64,000 nucleotides of DNA from Rhodohalobacter sp. SW132 (GTDB taxonomy: Bacteria > Bacteroidota > Rhodothermia > Balneolales > Balneolaceae), in contig NZ_QUOK01000002.1 in NCBI RefSeq assembly GCF_003390325.1, positions 62,001 to 126,000 of the forward strand, written 5' to 3'. Under the pieces are notes generated by a model. The model made no database searches, was not told the DNA's origin, and saw only the letters and a program-made list of their open reading frames with translations. Below are positions 8,543 through 17,494 of the stretch, piece after piece; the stretch's first letter is position 1; every line of letters starts with the position of its first letter. A program made the position numbers and the translations under genes.

Positions 8543-8720
8543 GACAGTATCTTCCACAGAATATTTCATTTCTCTATTATTCGCAAATGCCGGATATACC
8601 GGACATATTCCATGACTTCTAAAAATCGGGATGTGTCACGGAGCAAAAAGAATAGGATAGATCGGGTATTTAATTCGGAGTTTATGTTTACAATACGGGT
8701 GTTCTCTTACGGCCATGAAA
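8543..8720 (+). repeat. Interspersed repeat, diverged copy C
   Basis: A more eroded member of the A/B family. It shares CAGAATATT, TTATTCG.AAATGC, GGACATATTCC and TCTAAAAA.CGGGA.GTGTC with copy A in the same order, up to about 8650. Beyond that the match fades. A 93-codon plus-strand frame at 8528-8809 runs through it; its sequence is not protein-like and I do not call it a gene. Confidence 0.55.
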
Positions 8721-9223
8721 ACGACGGGTTTAGGGTGATGAAATATCCCGATGAGCATCGGATGGAGATGTACAGCGCAGATATCGAAAGAGATGCGGGT
8801 TCGTTATGAGGATAGTTCACAAAGAAACGTTCTGCCGGCACACTTTGTAATGCTGGTAAGGCAGGAGAATATCAGTTAAAACCGTCTGCCGTTCGATGAA
8901 CAGACACATATCCCGGAAGTCTGCTGATAAACGAACTAACATTTCTGCTGCGAGCCGATGAATTGTGAAGCCAGGAAAAACACTTACATACTAAAAGAAG
9001 ATATGGTGCCGGCACAGTTGTGTGATTAGGCGAAATTGTCATAAACTCTGCATCTTTTTTACGTAAATGTGTAATAGTGAGTATATCTCAAACTGCCTAT
9101 ATTTTTATTGCAATCATATGATGGATGAATTCAACTATTTATGTGTGATAGTTAAAGTATAATTGTGCCGAAAACCTCCCGATGGGGCAAAGCCTTCGGT
9201 AAAATCATTAACAAACAAGTGAG
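8721..9223. other. Gene-free stretch before the YihY gene, with a leader hairpin
   Basis: No gene is seen. TGCCGGCACA occurs twice (near 8833 and 9008). A hairpin CCGAA (9168-9172) / TTCGG (9195-9199), with an inner CCC/GGG pairing and a GGGGCAAAGCC block, ends 24 nt before the YihY start codon and could be a leader structure. It does not match a riboswitch consensus that I can complete. Confidence 0.4.
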
Positions 9224-10108
9224 ATGAATAAAAATAAATTGATCAATTCTCCGATAGGGATTGATCGCTCCGGATGGAAGAAAGTTTTAAAGAGGGTTAT
9301 GGAACGTATTGTTGAGGATAATATACCTATCGTATCAGCCGGTGTTGCGTTTTATGCGTTTCTGGCAATCTTCCCCGGTATTATGGCCCTGTTTTCTATT
9401 TATGGATTAGCGACAGACGCTCAGTCGGCCCAGGAACAAATCACAAGGCTGGCAGAAGTGATGCCCGAGGAAGCTATTTCATTAATCGAGGGAAGAGTGA
9501 ATAATTTAATGGAGACCTCAGCTACTGCGCTTGGCTGGGGAACCCTGTTTGGGATCCTGATTGCTCTATGGAGTGCCAATCGGGGGATTAAATCTCTGTT
9601 TACCGGACTTGATATTGCCTACAGTGTAGAAAACGGCAGAGGCTTTATTAAACAATATGCCGTGACCCTGGCTTTTACGCTGGCAACCATTGTTGTGATC
9701 ATCGTGAGCCTGGCATTTATTGTACTGTTTCCTGTTTTGGTTAATACGATTGGATTTCCAGAGACGGTTGGAAGCCTTATAACCTGGCTCAGGTGGCCTG
9801 TGCTGGCTATCATTGTCATTACGGCTATTAGTTTAATCTATCAACACGGACCGTCACGGGAAACTCCGGGATTTCAATGGGTGGTTCTTGGTGCTACAAT
9901 GTCAACCATCGTATGGCTGATAGCTTCCTGGGGATTTTCCGTCTACGTTAGTAATTTCGGAAACTATGGTGAAATGTATGGATCGTTATCAGCGGTAGTG
10001 ATTCTGTTATTCTGGCTGTTTATTACCAGTTTCATCATTCTCTTGGGAGGAGAACTAAACCGCGCAACTGAAGCGTATGCTAATAACCGGCTTGAACCCT
10101 CTGATTAA
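9224..10108 (+). CDS. YihY/BrkB-family inner-membrane protein
   Basis: A 294-residue integral membrane protein of the YihY (formerly called RNase BN) family; the molecular function of the family is not settled. Six hydrophobic spans are seen, at about residues 42-64, 104-125, 145-170, 185-205, 215-240 and 250-275. Family phrases include IPIVSAGVAFYAFLAIFPG, GTLFGILIALWSANRGIKSL and LFWLFITSFIILLGGELNRA. The final segment GELNRATEAY is typical of the family end. It is monocistronic with a possible leader hairpin upstream. Confidence 0.92.
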   Translation: MNKNKLINSPIGIDRSGWKKVLKRVMERIVEDNIPIVSAGVAFYAFLAIFPGIMALFSIYGLATDAQSAQEQITRLAEVMPEEAISLIEGRVNNLMETSATALGWGTLFGILIALWSANRGIKSLFTGLDIAYSVENGRGFIKQYAVTLAFTLATIVVIIVSLAFIVLFPVLVNTIGFPETVGSLITWLRWPVLAIIVITAISLIYQHGPSRETPGFQWVVLGATMSTIVWLIASWGFSVYVSNFGNYGEMYGSLSAVVILLFWLFITSFIILLGGELNRATEAYANNRLEPSD

Positions 10109-10267
10109 TACTATTCGGATATGGTGTTTAGAAAAACATGGTGATCATGTCCTGCATCCAAATCTGAAGGTGTTTTATATAGTGAACATTGGAGCCAATA
10201 TTAGCTCAGTAGATCACTTCCCTCAGTCCGCCAATTTGATGACCTCTTTCCTCTTCCAGAAGGAATT

Positions 10268-11146
10268 TTATTCCCGGATCAGCGGCAATGTGCAGCAGCG
10301 AAAGGACCCCCCAGTGGCCGGGGCTCCGTCAAAAGGAATTTCAATCACTTCAATTCCCCTTTTTCTCATCTCTTCAACTGCTCTTTTTGATTGCGGATGA
10401 TCCCTCGCGATTACCAAATCCCTGGATATAGAAAAAACATTCGTTGCAAGAGCTTGCTGTTCTTTCTTATTAACCTTAATCAGGTCGTATTCTTTTTCAA
10501 AAAAATCAGGGATGGGTTTGATGCCATCCATATAAACCAGGGCACTGTTTTCTCCAACCGGGTTAAAGGCGCAATCCAGGTGAAGTACGTTTTCTCCCTT
10601 TTTCAAATCCGTTAAATACACAGGTATGACTTTCATCTGATCAGTGAAATTATTAAGCAGCCATTCGTACCCTGCAATGTTGGTGCGCTGGCTAAGTCCA
10701 ACAATAATCCTTCCCTTATCCACCATAATATCACCTCCTTCGATAAGGCAATCGACCGGTGGAATAAGGACTACAGGCTCTTCTCCCGTGAAATTCCTAA
10801 TGAGTGGAAAGATGCCGGCTACTTCATACTTCCGGCTCCTTTTGGCCATATTGCAGACTACTATCTTGTTTCCGATAACGGTTGCAACATCACGTGGCGT
10901 AAGCTGATCGTAAAGAAAATTCCCGACATGCTCCGGAATGAGAACTTCCACACCATTTTCTTCAAGTGCTTTCTGAAATGCTTCGAATTCTGTTTTCAAC
11001 TGATCTTCTGATGGATAATCATTTCTCTGGCTTTCATCCAAAAAACTTGTGTATGCCTCTTCTTCATGAAACCCTTTCCACCGGCCAATGATTACGGTTT
11101 TCAGCGTATCGGTCTCGTTAAACTGCGAAAATGTTCTTTTCATCAT
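10268..11146 (-). CDS. Dimethylarginine dimethylaminohydrolase/arginine deiminase-type enzyme
   Basis: A 292-residue member of the guanidino-group-modifying superfamily. It would hydrolyse the guanidinium group of arginine or N-methylated arginine by way of a covalent Cys intermediate. The acidic motif EGGD is at about residue 139; the catalytic His is in VLHLDCAFNPVG; the nucleophilic Cys is near the C-terminus in GGSFRCCTLP. That placement and the short length favour the DDAH-like group over classical ADI (about 400 residues). It has no operon partners and no carbamate kinase or ornithine transcarbamylase nearby, so a full arginine deiminase pathway is not encoded here. Substrate is uncertain. 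Confidence 0.8.
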   Translation of the reverse strand: MMKRTFSQFNETDTLKTVIIGRWKGFHEEEAYTSFLDESQRNDYPSEDQLKTEFEAFQKALEENGVEVLIPEHVGNFLYDQLTPRDVATVIGNKIVVCNMAKRSRKYEVAGIFPLIRNFTGEEPVVLIPPVDCLIEGGDIMVDKGRIIVGLSQRTNIAGYEWLLNNFTDQMKVIPVYLTDLKKGENVLHLDCAFNPVGENSALVYMDGIKPIPDFFEKEYDLIKVNKKEQQALATNVFSISRDLVIARDHPQSKRAVEEMRKRGIEVIEIPFDGAPATGGSFRCCTLPLIRE

Positions 11147-11376
11147 ACTATGGATTCATTTCTCATTTGATCTATTTCATTCAATGTAATGAAAACAACA
11201 GCTGTATTTACCTGATCACCTAAATAAAGCAGAAAATTTCATTTTCCAGTGGGTAGACTACTCTATCAAGTCTATCAAGCGGAAGCATGATTTCACTTTA
11301 AATCGATGCGCCAAATTCTGTAAATAGTCTGCCATTTATCGGATGAGGGACATCTGTGATCAACTCGAGTAAAAAC

Positions 11377-12291
11377 CTAAAGGTCCGGAAAATCAGCTTT
11401 ACTTTTCAGGCTTTTGGCATCTGCCGTGGGAAAATCATCCGGAAGGGGATAGGTTACAGTACCTGTGGCTGCCCATTCAACTGCACGAATCATGGTTGTC
11501 TGAAATCCCACACATCTGTAGGCTTCAGGATAGATTTCCCCGCTCCACAGATGTCCCAGGCTGGAATTATACACTCTTCCTTCACCATAGGAGACAACCC
11601 ATTCCACAGGCCATAAACGCTGAGTGTCTGTGCTGTCATAGGCATAGGATAAGACGTCCAGGTTTTCTGCAGGCCCGCGGGGATAGCTGTAAACTTCTGT
11701 GTGAGCCGTTTTCCACTGTTTAGGATAATCCTGGTTAATCGGGTGTGGATTTAGAATATGGATGACCGCATCAAATCGGTCTCCGTGACCTGTGCCCTGA
11801 CCCTCACCGGGGGGGATACGAATAACTTTCTGACCCTCGCCGATTTCGAGTGCGTAGCCAGACGTTTGGGACCGCCAGCCAAGGCCGATCATTTTATCAT
11901 ATTCCTCCCAGTGAGAAAATGCATTGTTTGCAGAGTGAAGAATATAGAGGCCGCCTCCATTTTTCACATACTCCTCAAGTTTCTTTTCCGCATGTTCAGG
12001 CCATTTTAAACTTTGATCATGGATATTATTGGTGTTTTGAATAACAACAGCATACTGATCGAATTCAGGTAACCATTCCTGCCATTTTGTGCTATCCGAG
12101 GGAACGGTGGATACATCCACACTAAAGTGCTCGCTGCTTTCAAGAATCCATTTTGTTACAGCCGTGGTTTGTTTCCAGTCATGATTGCTGAACCCATCAA
12201 TGATCAGGACCGGGATAGCTGTATCATCCTGGGCATGACTTTTGGATATAAAGCTGATTATAAGAACAAGGGCAATGATTAATTTTCTCAT
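11377..12291 (-). CDS. Exported ThuA-domain (trehalose-utilisation-like) protein
   Basis: A ThuA-like protein with the class I glutamine-amidotransferase fold. Members act on 3-keto-sugars or have unknown roles. The start at 12291 is chosen because it gives a clean signal peptide (MRKLIIALVLIISFISKSHA before QDD); a longer frame upstream adds non-signal residues. Family phrases are VLIIDGFSNHDWKQTTAV, the ENYVKNGGG-like EEYVKNGGGLYILHSANNAF, and WPVEWVVSYGEGRVYNSSLGH. The 305-residue length is normal. It lies 98 bp downstream of the alpha/beta hydrolase gene on the same strand, so the two may be co-transcribed. Confidence 0.88.
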   Translation of the reverse strand: MRKLIIALVLIISFISKSHAQDDTAIPVLIIDGFSNHDWKQTTAVTKWILESSEHFSVDVSTVPSDSTKWQEWLPEFDQYAVVIQNTNNIHDQSLKWPEHAEKKLEEYVKNGGGLYILHSANNAFSHWEEYDKMIGLGWRSQTSGYALEIGEGQKVIRIPPGEGQGTGHGDRFDAVIHILNPHPINQDYPKQWKTAHTEVYSYPRGPAENLDVLSYAYDSTDTQRLWPVEWVVSYGEGRVYNSSLGHLWSGEIYPEAYRCVGFQTTMIRAVEWAATGTVTYPLPDDFPTADAKSLKSKADFPDL

Positions 12292-12389
12292 AGTCTGGTA
12301 TATATTTAAAAAGGGCAACCTTCGAATATGTGTGTGGTGTCCATGGGACTCAAGGGGAGAATCCATTTGTTGTTAATTTCCCCGGGTTC

Positions 12390-13337
12390 TCACTCTGATC
12401 CATTGGCAACGAGAAATTCGTTTACATCCAGCCAATGTATAAAGGCATCGAACCAGCGATTGCTGGTGCGGTCCGGATTCCCAAGTCCGAAACCGTGCCC
12501 GCCATTCTGGTATAGGTGGAACTCAACCGGCACATCTGCTTCGAACCAGGATTGAATTATTCCGATCTCACCGTGGAAGAGAAAATCATCAGCAGCGATA
12601 ACATTGAACATGGGCGGGGCATTTTCTGGCACCTCTACCGCATTCATGCCACCATAAATCGGGCCGATAAAAGCCAGTTCCATAATCTCAGAATTAAGCG
12701 TGGAATACATCGTGAGACCAGCCCCGGCAGAAAAACCGATCATGCCCAGCCGATCGGTGTCGACACCCCATTCATCAGCCCGTTCTACAATCATATTGTA
12801 GGCGGCTTCTGCATCCTCAAGTTGATCTGACAGGTTCCGGCGCGGTCTGCTCGGTGGTTCTTCCTCTTGGGATGAAGTATCAGATGCAGCTTCAAAAGTT
12901 CTATTCATCGATTCCCTGAAATCATCAAGTAACTCCGGGGTTGGGTGAAGCCGGTATTTGAGTACAAAGGCAGCGATTCCCCGTTCCGCAAGAGCTTCCG
13001 CAACCTGCCAGCCCTCGTTACTCAATGACAACCATCTGAAACCACCACCGGGCGCCACAATAACGGCCGCGCCATTTGCAATGTCCGGATCGGGCAGGAA
13101 AGGGGTAAGTGTAGCCGTGGAAATATTTCGAGCCATTGGATCGCCCCACTGACGGAACCAGGTCTCAGGGGATGGTTGGTCCTCAACACCACCTGTACCA
13201 AGCTGAATAGCGTTCGGTTCATCAGGATTATCCAAAGGGTAAATCGTTCCGTCCTGTGCTATGACGGATGATGTGAGGAAGAATGAGAACGCAGCAATGA
13301 AGAAGCAGACCAGGGTTGTACTTATATTCAAATTCAT
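12390..13337 (-). CDS. Exported alpha/beta-hydrolase, acetylxylan-esterase/BD-FAE-like
   Basis: A secreted serine hydrolase of 315 residues. The signal peptide ends VIAQDG near residue 29. The oxyanion-hole motif is IVAPGGGFRWLS, the nucleophile elbow is GFSAGA (Ser near residue 180), and the His sits in NGGHGFGLG near the end. This arrangement is seen in esterases acting on acetylated plant polysaccharides and in xylan-degradation loci. With the ThuA-domain gene just downstream, a role in carbohydrate de-esterification is a reasonable guess. There is an acidic low-complexity insert around residues 150-165 (SSQEEEPPSRPRR). Confidence 0.85.
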   Translation of the reverse strand: MNLNISTTLVCFFIAAFSFFLTSSVIAQDGTIYPLDNPDEPNAIQLGTGGVEDQPSPETWFRQWGDPMARNISTATLTPFLPDPDIANGAAVIVAPGGGFRWLSLSNEGWQVAEALAERGIAAFVLKYRLHPTPELLDDFRESMNRTFEAASDTSSQEEEPPSRPRRNLSDQLEDAEAAYNMIVERADEWGVDTDRLGMIGFSAGAGLTMYSTLNSEIMELAFIGPIYGGMNAVEVPENAPPMFNVIAADDFLFHGEIGIIQSWFEADVPVEFHLYQNGGHGFGLGNPDRTSNRWFDAFIHWLDVNEFLVANGSE

Positions 13338-13900
13338 ATTTTTACCGGATATAGTTTAATATTCAAACTTTAGAGTAATAATAATCTGATAGAATTGCTA
13401 TAACAGACTGCTACTTAGTTGGTTGACACTGATTTAACCCTGCGAATTTGCTTGAAATATTTCGTTAGTCGTCACTTTAAAAAATGTTAGTAATAACAGA
13501 GTTCATTTATACTGCCTGAAGTAGTCCCAGAGGTGGTTTTCACATCAGACTCTTGATTATGGTTTGATGCCGGTGTGCATCCATTTGTACAAAATCCGGC
13601 TGCCAATAAAAAAAATCACAGAAAAGAGAATTCTATAGAAAAGGGACAAAATCTTTGGGAATTCGTCAATTGAAAGGAGAGTACCTGCGGGGAATGGTTA
13701 TCAGAAAAAAGGTGAGCGGGATGATAAATTTTTTACCTACATGGGGAATTGAAATATTATATCGAATAAAAACACTCCGGCTTAGGATGAATATCTTCTT
13801 GCCGAGACAAAAATTTTCCCTCTATTTTACCTCTTTTTTTGTAAATACATACTCATATTTGCGATTATTTTCCTTCTCCTAAAGATTAAGGAAAATAAAA
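13338..13900. other. Gene-free stretch between the esterase gene and tRNA-Val
   Basis: AT-rich, with no supported gene. A 75-codon plus-strand frame at 13655-13882 is basic and hydrophobic with no recognisable domain, and it runs up to the tRNA terminator; I leave it out. The promoter of the minus-strand esterase gene should lie in the first 150 bp. Confidence 0.5.
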
Positions 13901-13928
13901 AAAGCCCTTCAGGATAACTGAGGGCTTT
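13901..13928 (-). terminator. Rho-independent terminator of tRNA-Val
   Basis: Read on the minus strand: AAAGCCCT, loop, AGGGCTTT, followed by a T-rich tract (TTTTATTTTC). The hairpin starts 7 nt past the tRNA 3' end. Confidence 0.85.
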
Positions 13929-13934
13929 TATATG

Positions 13935-14008
13935 TGGGTTCAGGCAGATTCGAACTGCCGACCTCATCGATGTCAACGATGCGCTCTAACCAACTGAGCT
14001 ATGAACCC
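13935..14008 (-). tRNA. tRNA-Val (anticodon GAC)
   Basis: The minus strand gives a 74-nt cloverleaf: acceptor GGGTTCA / TGAACCC with discriminator A, D-arm GCTC...GAGC, anticodon arm CATCG-TTGACAT-CGATG with anticodon GAC at positions 34-36, and T-arm GGCAG-TTCGAAT-CTGCC. CCA is not encoded. All four stems pair fully. It is followed by its own terminator. Confidence 0.97.
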
Positions 14009-14123
14009 GAGCATAGAAGATAGCATGATCAGCGGATGAAATGCAATCAAAAAACAAGAGAGTTCTTTCGGCTGTCCCCAAAGGTTTGTATTTTTCTGTT
14101 CTTTTGAATTTTCAAATTCACTC

Positions 14124-14585
14124 ATGATTAACAGACGAAAAGCCCGCGAAGCTGCACTCAGGTCCATTTATGCAATTGAAGTGGGTGGCAATACACCGGC
14201 AGAAGTATCTCAGGAGATCGTAAAAGTCCTGCTCCTGGATGACCGGGACGGTGTGAAATTCGCCAATGAAGTGATCGTTCAAACAAACAATCACGAGGCG
14301 GAATACGATACGCTGATTTCAAAACATATTAAAAACTGGGAAGTCAGTCGTTTGGCAACACTGGATAAATTGATTCTCAGAATGGCCATAACCGAATTTC
14401 TCTATTTCGAGGAGATTCCAACAAAGGTAACGATAAATGAGGCTATTGAGCTTGCAAAATCCTATTCGACACGAAAAAGCGGCACATTTGTAAACGGAAT
14501 TCTTGACGCTATTTTAACCGATCTCACAGACGAAGGTCGTATCGTGAAAAAGGGGAGAGGCTTAATTGAAACATCACGAAGTTAA
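14124..14585 (+). CDS. nusB: Transcription antitermination factor NusB
   Basis: An RNA-binding protein of the rRNA antitermination complex, acting with NusE on boxA RNA. The all-helical NusB domain covers the whole 153 residues: NRRKAREAALRSIYAIEVGG at the N-terminus (the R-x-AR-x-A-L-Q-like helix), then WEVSRLATLDKLILRMAITE and EIPTKVTINEAIELAKSYST, ending FVNGILDAIL. These are the conserved family blocks. The stop codon is directly followed by the ATG of the phosphoesterase gene with no gap, so they form an operon. Confidence 0.96.
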   Translation: MINRRKAREAALRSIYAIEVGGNTPAEVSQEIVKVLLLDDRDGVKFANEVIVQTNNHEAEYDTLISKHIKNWEVSRLATLDKLILRMAITEFLYFEEIPTKVTINEAIELAKSYSTRKSGTFVNGILDAILTDLTDEGRIVKKGRGLIETSRS

Positions 14586-15248
14586 ATGGACGAAAAAATT
14601 GTAGCGATTGGCGATATCCATGGGTGCATCAAAACGTTGGAAGCATTATGGAAAAAACTGGAACCGTATGAAGATTACATCCACTTGTTTGTGGGTGATT
14701 ATATCGACAGGGGACCGGACTCTAAAGCCGTAGTTGATTTTCTTCTGGATGTGAAGTCGGATAGAAAAACGGTATTTCTTCGAGGTAATCATGAATATAT
14801 GCTCCTCAATTCTCTTAAAAGCGGCAGTTCAAGAAACTGGATGATGAATGGCGGTGAATCTACACTGAAATCGTATGGGGATAATATTTCAGTTTCTGAT
14901 ATTCCCCCGGAACACATTGAGTTTTATAAAAAAACCCGTCTGTTTTACGAATCTGAAGAGTACTTTTTTGTACATGCCGGCATTCCGCCCACACACACGG
15001 TTGAACAGAGTATAAATGATACCTCTGCACATGATTATTTTTTATGGGGGCGGGATCACCTGAATGCGTTTGCCCCGCCATGGGAAAAAACCGTTGTATT
15101 TGGCCATACCCCGCAACCGTTTCCAATCCAGCAGCAGGGGATGATTGGCATTGATACAGGGTGTGTATATAATCGTACCGGACTCGGGAAACTGACGGCT
15201 GTCCGCCTTCCCGAGAAAAAGTTTATGCAACAAAAGTGTCTGGATTAA
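14586..15248 (+). CDS. Ser/Thr-type metallophosphoesterase
   Basis: A calcineurin-like phosphoesterase of 220 residues, likely a protein phosphatase of the PrpA/PP1-like bacterial type or an ApaH-like enzyme. All metal-binding motifs are visible: GDIHG (residues 8-12), GDYIDRGPDS (about 38-47), GNHE (about 66-69), then HAGIPP and FGHTPQ with the late His ligands, plus GIDTGCVY. Starts immediately after the nusB stop. The short length and GDxxDRG motif favour Ser/Thr phosphatase over diadenosine tetraphosphatase. Confidence 0.9.
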   Translation: MDEKIVAIGDIHGCIKTLEALWKKLEPYEDYIHLFVGDYIDRGPDSKAVVDFLLDVKSDRKTVFLRGNHEYMLLNSLKSGSSRNWMMNGGESTLKSYGDNISVSDIPPEHIEFYKKTRLFYESEEYFFVHAGIPPTHTVEQSINDTSAHDYFLWGRDHLNAFAPPWEKTVVFGHTPQPFPIQQQGMIGIDTGCVYNRTGLGKLTAVRLPEKKFMQQKCLD

Positions 15249-15348
15249 AAAGCTGACTGAATACTTTTAAAGATAGTATTCAGGTGCGCAGATTGTATTG
15301 TATTGTGAAGTATATCACTGAAATTGAATTAAAAAACTGAGTTTTATA

Positions 15349-16443
15349 ATGAGTTTGAAATGTGGAATCGTTGGCCTGCCAAATGTGGGTAAATCAACAC
15401 TTTTTAATGCCTTAAGTAATGCAGGAGCGGAAGCAGCTAATTTTCCATTCTGCACGATTGATCCCAACGTAGGACTGGTAACGGTACCGGATACCCGCCT
15501 GGATAAACTTTCAAATCTTGTAGAGCCGAAACAGACCCTGCCCGCAACAATTGAATTTGTAGATATTGCAGGGCTCGTAAAAGGGGCCTCTGAAGGAAAA
15601 GGGAAGGGAAATGCATTTCTGTCTCATATCCGCGAAGTGGACCTGATTGTTCACGTTGTACGCTGTTTTGATGACGGTGATGTGATTCATGTTGAAGGAT
15701 CTGTGGATCCGGCTCGGGATATCGGGATTATAGAGGATGAACTGATTCTGAAAGATCTTGAATCGGTTGAAAAGCGATACGATACTCTTAAAAAGCAGGT
15801 ACGCAGCGGGGATAAAAAGCTGGCAGCAGAATTTGCCGTAGTGGAGCGGCTGAAAGAGCATCTGGAAGAAGGAAATACTGCCCGGACTTTTGATGCGGAC
15901 GAAGAGGAAAGAAAAGCTTTTAAGGATCTTTTCCTGCTATCCGCCAAACCTGTGCTTTATGCCTGCAACGTTTCTGAGGAGGATCTGAATACCGGAAACA
16001 GCCACGTGGAAACGGTAAAAGAGATTGCGGCTCAGCACGATGATCAAATTGTTACTTTTTGCGCTAAAATTGAAGCAGAGATCGCAGAACTTGATGAGGA
16101 TGAAAAAGAGATGTTCCTTGAGGAACTTGGTGTTGAAAGTGCCGGACTGGATCGCCTGATTCAGGCTGCTTACAGCAACCTTGGACTGATTACCTACTTC
16201 ACAGCCGGACCGAAAGAGGTTCGGGCATGGACTATACGCAAAGGCTATAAAGCGCCTCAGGCAGCCGGCGTGATTCATACCGATTTTGAACGTGGATTTA
16301 TCCGTGCGGAAACGATCGCGTACAACGATTATGTGGAACTCGGCTCAGAAAAAGCGGCGAGAGATGCCGGTAAAATGCGCCAGGAAGGGAAAGATTATAT
16401 CGTGAAAGACGGCGATGTCATGCTGTTTCGATTTAACGTGTAA
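15349..16443 (+). CDS. ychF: Ribosome-associated ATPase YchF/OLA1
   Basis: An Obg-family P-loop protein that prefers ATP and binds ribosomes. The 364-residue length is exact for the family. The G1 motif is [15 protein letters not shown] (residues 8-22), followed by the diagnostic [13 protein letters not shown] and [20 protein letters not shown]. The C-terminal TGS domain spans about 280-363, with [25 protein letters not shown] and the closing [12 protein letters not shown]. It sits 100 bp after the phosphoesterase gene and is followed by a hairpin terminator. Confidence 0.98.
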   Translation: MSLKCGIVGLPNVGKSTLFNALSNAGAEAANFPFCTIDPNVGLVTVPDTRLDKLSNLVEPKQTLPATIEFVDIAGLVKGASEGKGKGNAFLSHIREVDLIVHVVRCFDDGDVIHVEGSVDPARDIGIIEDELILKDLESVEKRYDTLKKQVRSGDKKLAAEFAVVERLKEHLEEGNTARTFDADEEERKAFKDLFLLSAKPVLYACNVSEEDLNTGNSHVETVKEIAAQHDDQIVTFCAKIEAEIAELDEDEKEMFLEELGVESAGLDRLIQAAYSNLGLITYFTAGPKEVRAWTIRKGYKAPQAAGVIHTDFERGFIRAETIAYNDYVELGSEKAARDAGKMRQEGKDYIVKDGDVMLFRFNV

Positions 16444-16470
16444 GGCAGCCATCAGTAAAGAAACAAATAA

Positions 16471-16516
16471 TCGGCCGGTTCAGAACTTAAAATAAACGAA
16501 CAGCCGGCCGAAATTT
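16471..16516 (+). terminator. Likely terminator of ychF, shared with the convergent Smr gene
   Basis: TCGGCCGG (16471-16478) pairs with CCGGCCGA (16504-16511), extended by GTTC/GAAC with a 2-nt bulge, and is followed by AAATTTTT on the plus strand. The right arm overlaps the last codons of the convergent Smr gene. The minus side has a weaker TTATTTG tail. Confidence 0.55.
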
Positions 16517-16734
16517 TTGCTGTCTTTATCGATCCGGTGGTATTTCTGTTTGATGTGTTTCTGATCCAGGAAACGAAGCACCTTTTTCTTTAGCTGTCCG
16601 GACCCTTTTCCAGGAATGATCTCCACAGTCTTGATCTTTTTCTCGAGTGCTTCATCGATGATGTTTTCCAGTGCCTCATCGATCTTATCTCCTTTATTGT
16701 AAATATCGTGCAGGTCAAGTTTCAGTTTTGCCAT
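16480..16734 (-). CDS. Small Smr-domain protein
   Basis: An 84-residue stand-alone Smr domain, the endonuclease or RNA-binding module found at the C-terminus of MutS2. The family signature is LDLHDI near the N-terminus and IIPGKGSGQLKKKVLRFL (the HGxGxG-like loop, here PGKGSG) followed by a terminal strand FGRLFVYF. The catalytic-loop His of the usual HGKG is replaced by Pro, which may affect nuclease activity. The gene is convergent with ychF. Confidence 0.85.
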   Translation of the reverse strand: MAKLKLDLHDIYNKGDKIDEALENIIDEALEKKIKTVEIIPGKGSGQLKKKVLRFLDQKHIKQKYHRIDKDSKNFGRLFVYFKF

Positions 16735-16842
16735 ACGTCACGTTCTATCTACTTTTGAGTTCGAATGCCAAACACACTTTGAAATCGATCAATATAAAAT
16801 TTAAAGCTCTTTACTTCAGGCAGTGTGTTCGAAGGGAACCAC

Positions 16843-17484
16843 TCAATTATCGTTTTCCTCTTCAGGATCCTCGTACGGTTCGAATACATCCGGGTCAACC
16901 GTAATCAAATCAACAAAACGGATGTCTGCTGTATCTGCAGGGACATTTGACGGTTCAATTCTCTCGTGTACAACCCATGCGTCTGGGTAGCGGGGTTTGA
17001 GCATATTTGAGAAATGAATGGCCTGGTTCCGGTCCTGAAAGTCGCCTGCTCTAACGCGGTAGTTTGGGGACCTGAAGATCACGTAGGCGTCCGGCTCGTA
17101 CCCGGCAATGGTCGTATCAGCCCATGCTACAAAATGGTCTCTGACAGAATCGGCTGCAGCGACATTAGTTGTGGTAAAAAGCTGAACTCTGAACCCAACA
17201 TGAGGATCGCGCTGGCGTTCGTTGGTTACAATTTCCCCGAGATACATCTCAGGAATCACCTGCATCGATTCGGAGTAATGCTGACCGAGATTACTGCGGG
17301 TTCTGGCCAGCAGCCGCTGTTCCTCGCTAAGGGTTTCATCAAGCATCGGATCGTAATCCTCATCCTCTTCGGTAAGTTCATAGAGTGACTCAGGCCTCTC
17401 ATCTTCCTCAGCAGCCGGTTCTGTTGTACCGCAGCCATAAAGAGTGATCAGAAATAGAAGAATAAAGATCGTTTTCAATCGCAT
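16843..17484 (-). CDS. SPOR-domain lipoprotein
   Basis: An exported lipoprotein of 213 residues with the lipobox LYGC (Cys18). An acidic linker (about 25-60) is followed by a SPOR-like domain at about 95-172: VGFRVQLFTTTNVAAADSVR, then PNYRVRAGDFQDRNQAIHF and YPDAWVVHERIEP. SPOR domains bind denuded peptidoglycan glycan strands at septa. The C-terminus is again very acidic. It lies only 10 bp after the stop of the truncated aldehyde dehydrogenase gene, so it is probably co-transcribed with the deoC genes, although no functional link is obvious. Confidence 0.82.
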   Translation of the reverse strand: MRLKTIFILLFLITLYGCGTTEPAAEEDERPESLYELTEEDEDYDPMLDETLSEEQRLLARTRSNLGQHYSESMQVIPEMYLGEIVTNERQRDPHVGFRVQLFTTTNVAAADSVRDHFVAWADTTIAGYEPDAYVIFRSPNYRVRAGDFQDRNQAIHFSNMLKPRYPDAWVVHERIEPSNVPADTADIRFVDLITVDPDVFEPYEDPEEENDN

Positions 17485-17494
17485 ATATAATTAT

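Noticed and set aside
8528-8809. 93-codon plus-strand frame
   Set aside because: It runs through repeat copy C and overlaps the start of the 145-residue gene on the other strand.
9168-9199. c-di-GMP (GEMM) riboswitch
   Set aside because: Only the GCAAAGCC phrase matches; the second stem and the tetraloop/receptor are missing.
13655-13882. 75-codon frame before the tRNA terminator
   Set aside because: No domain, no start signal, and biased composition from AT-rich DNA.
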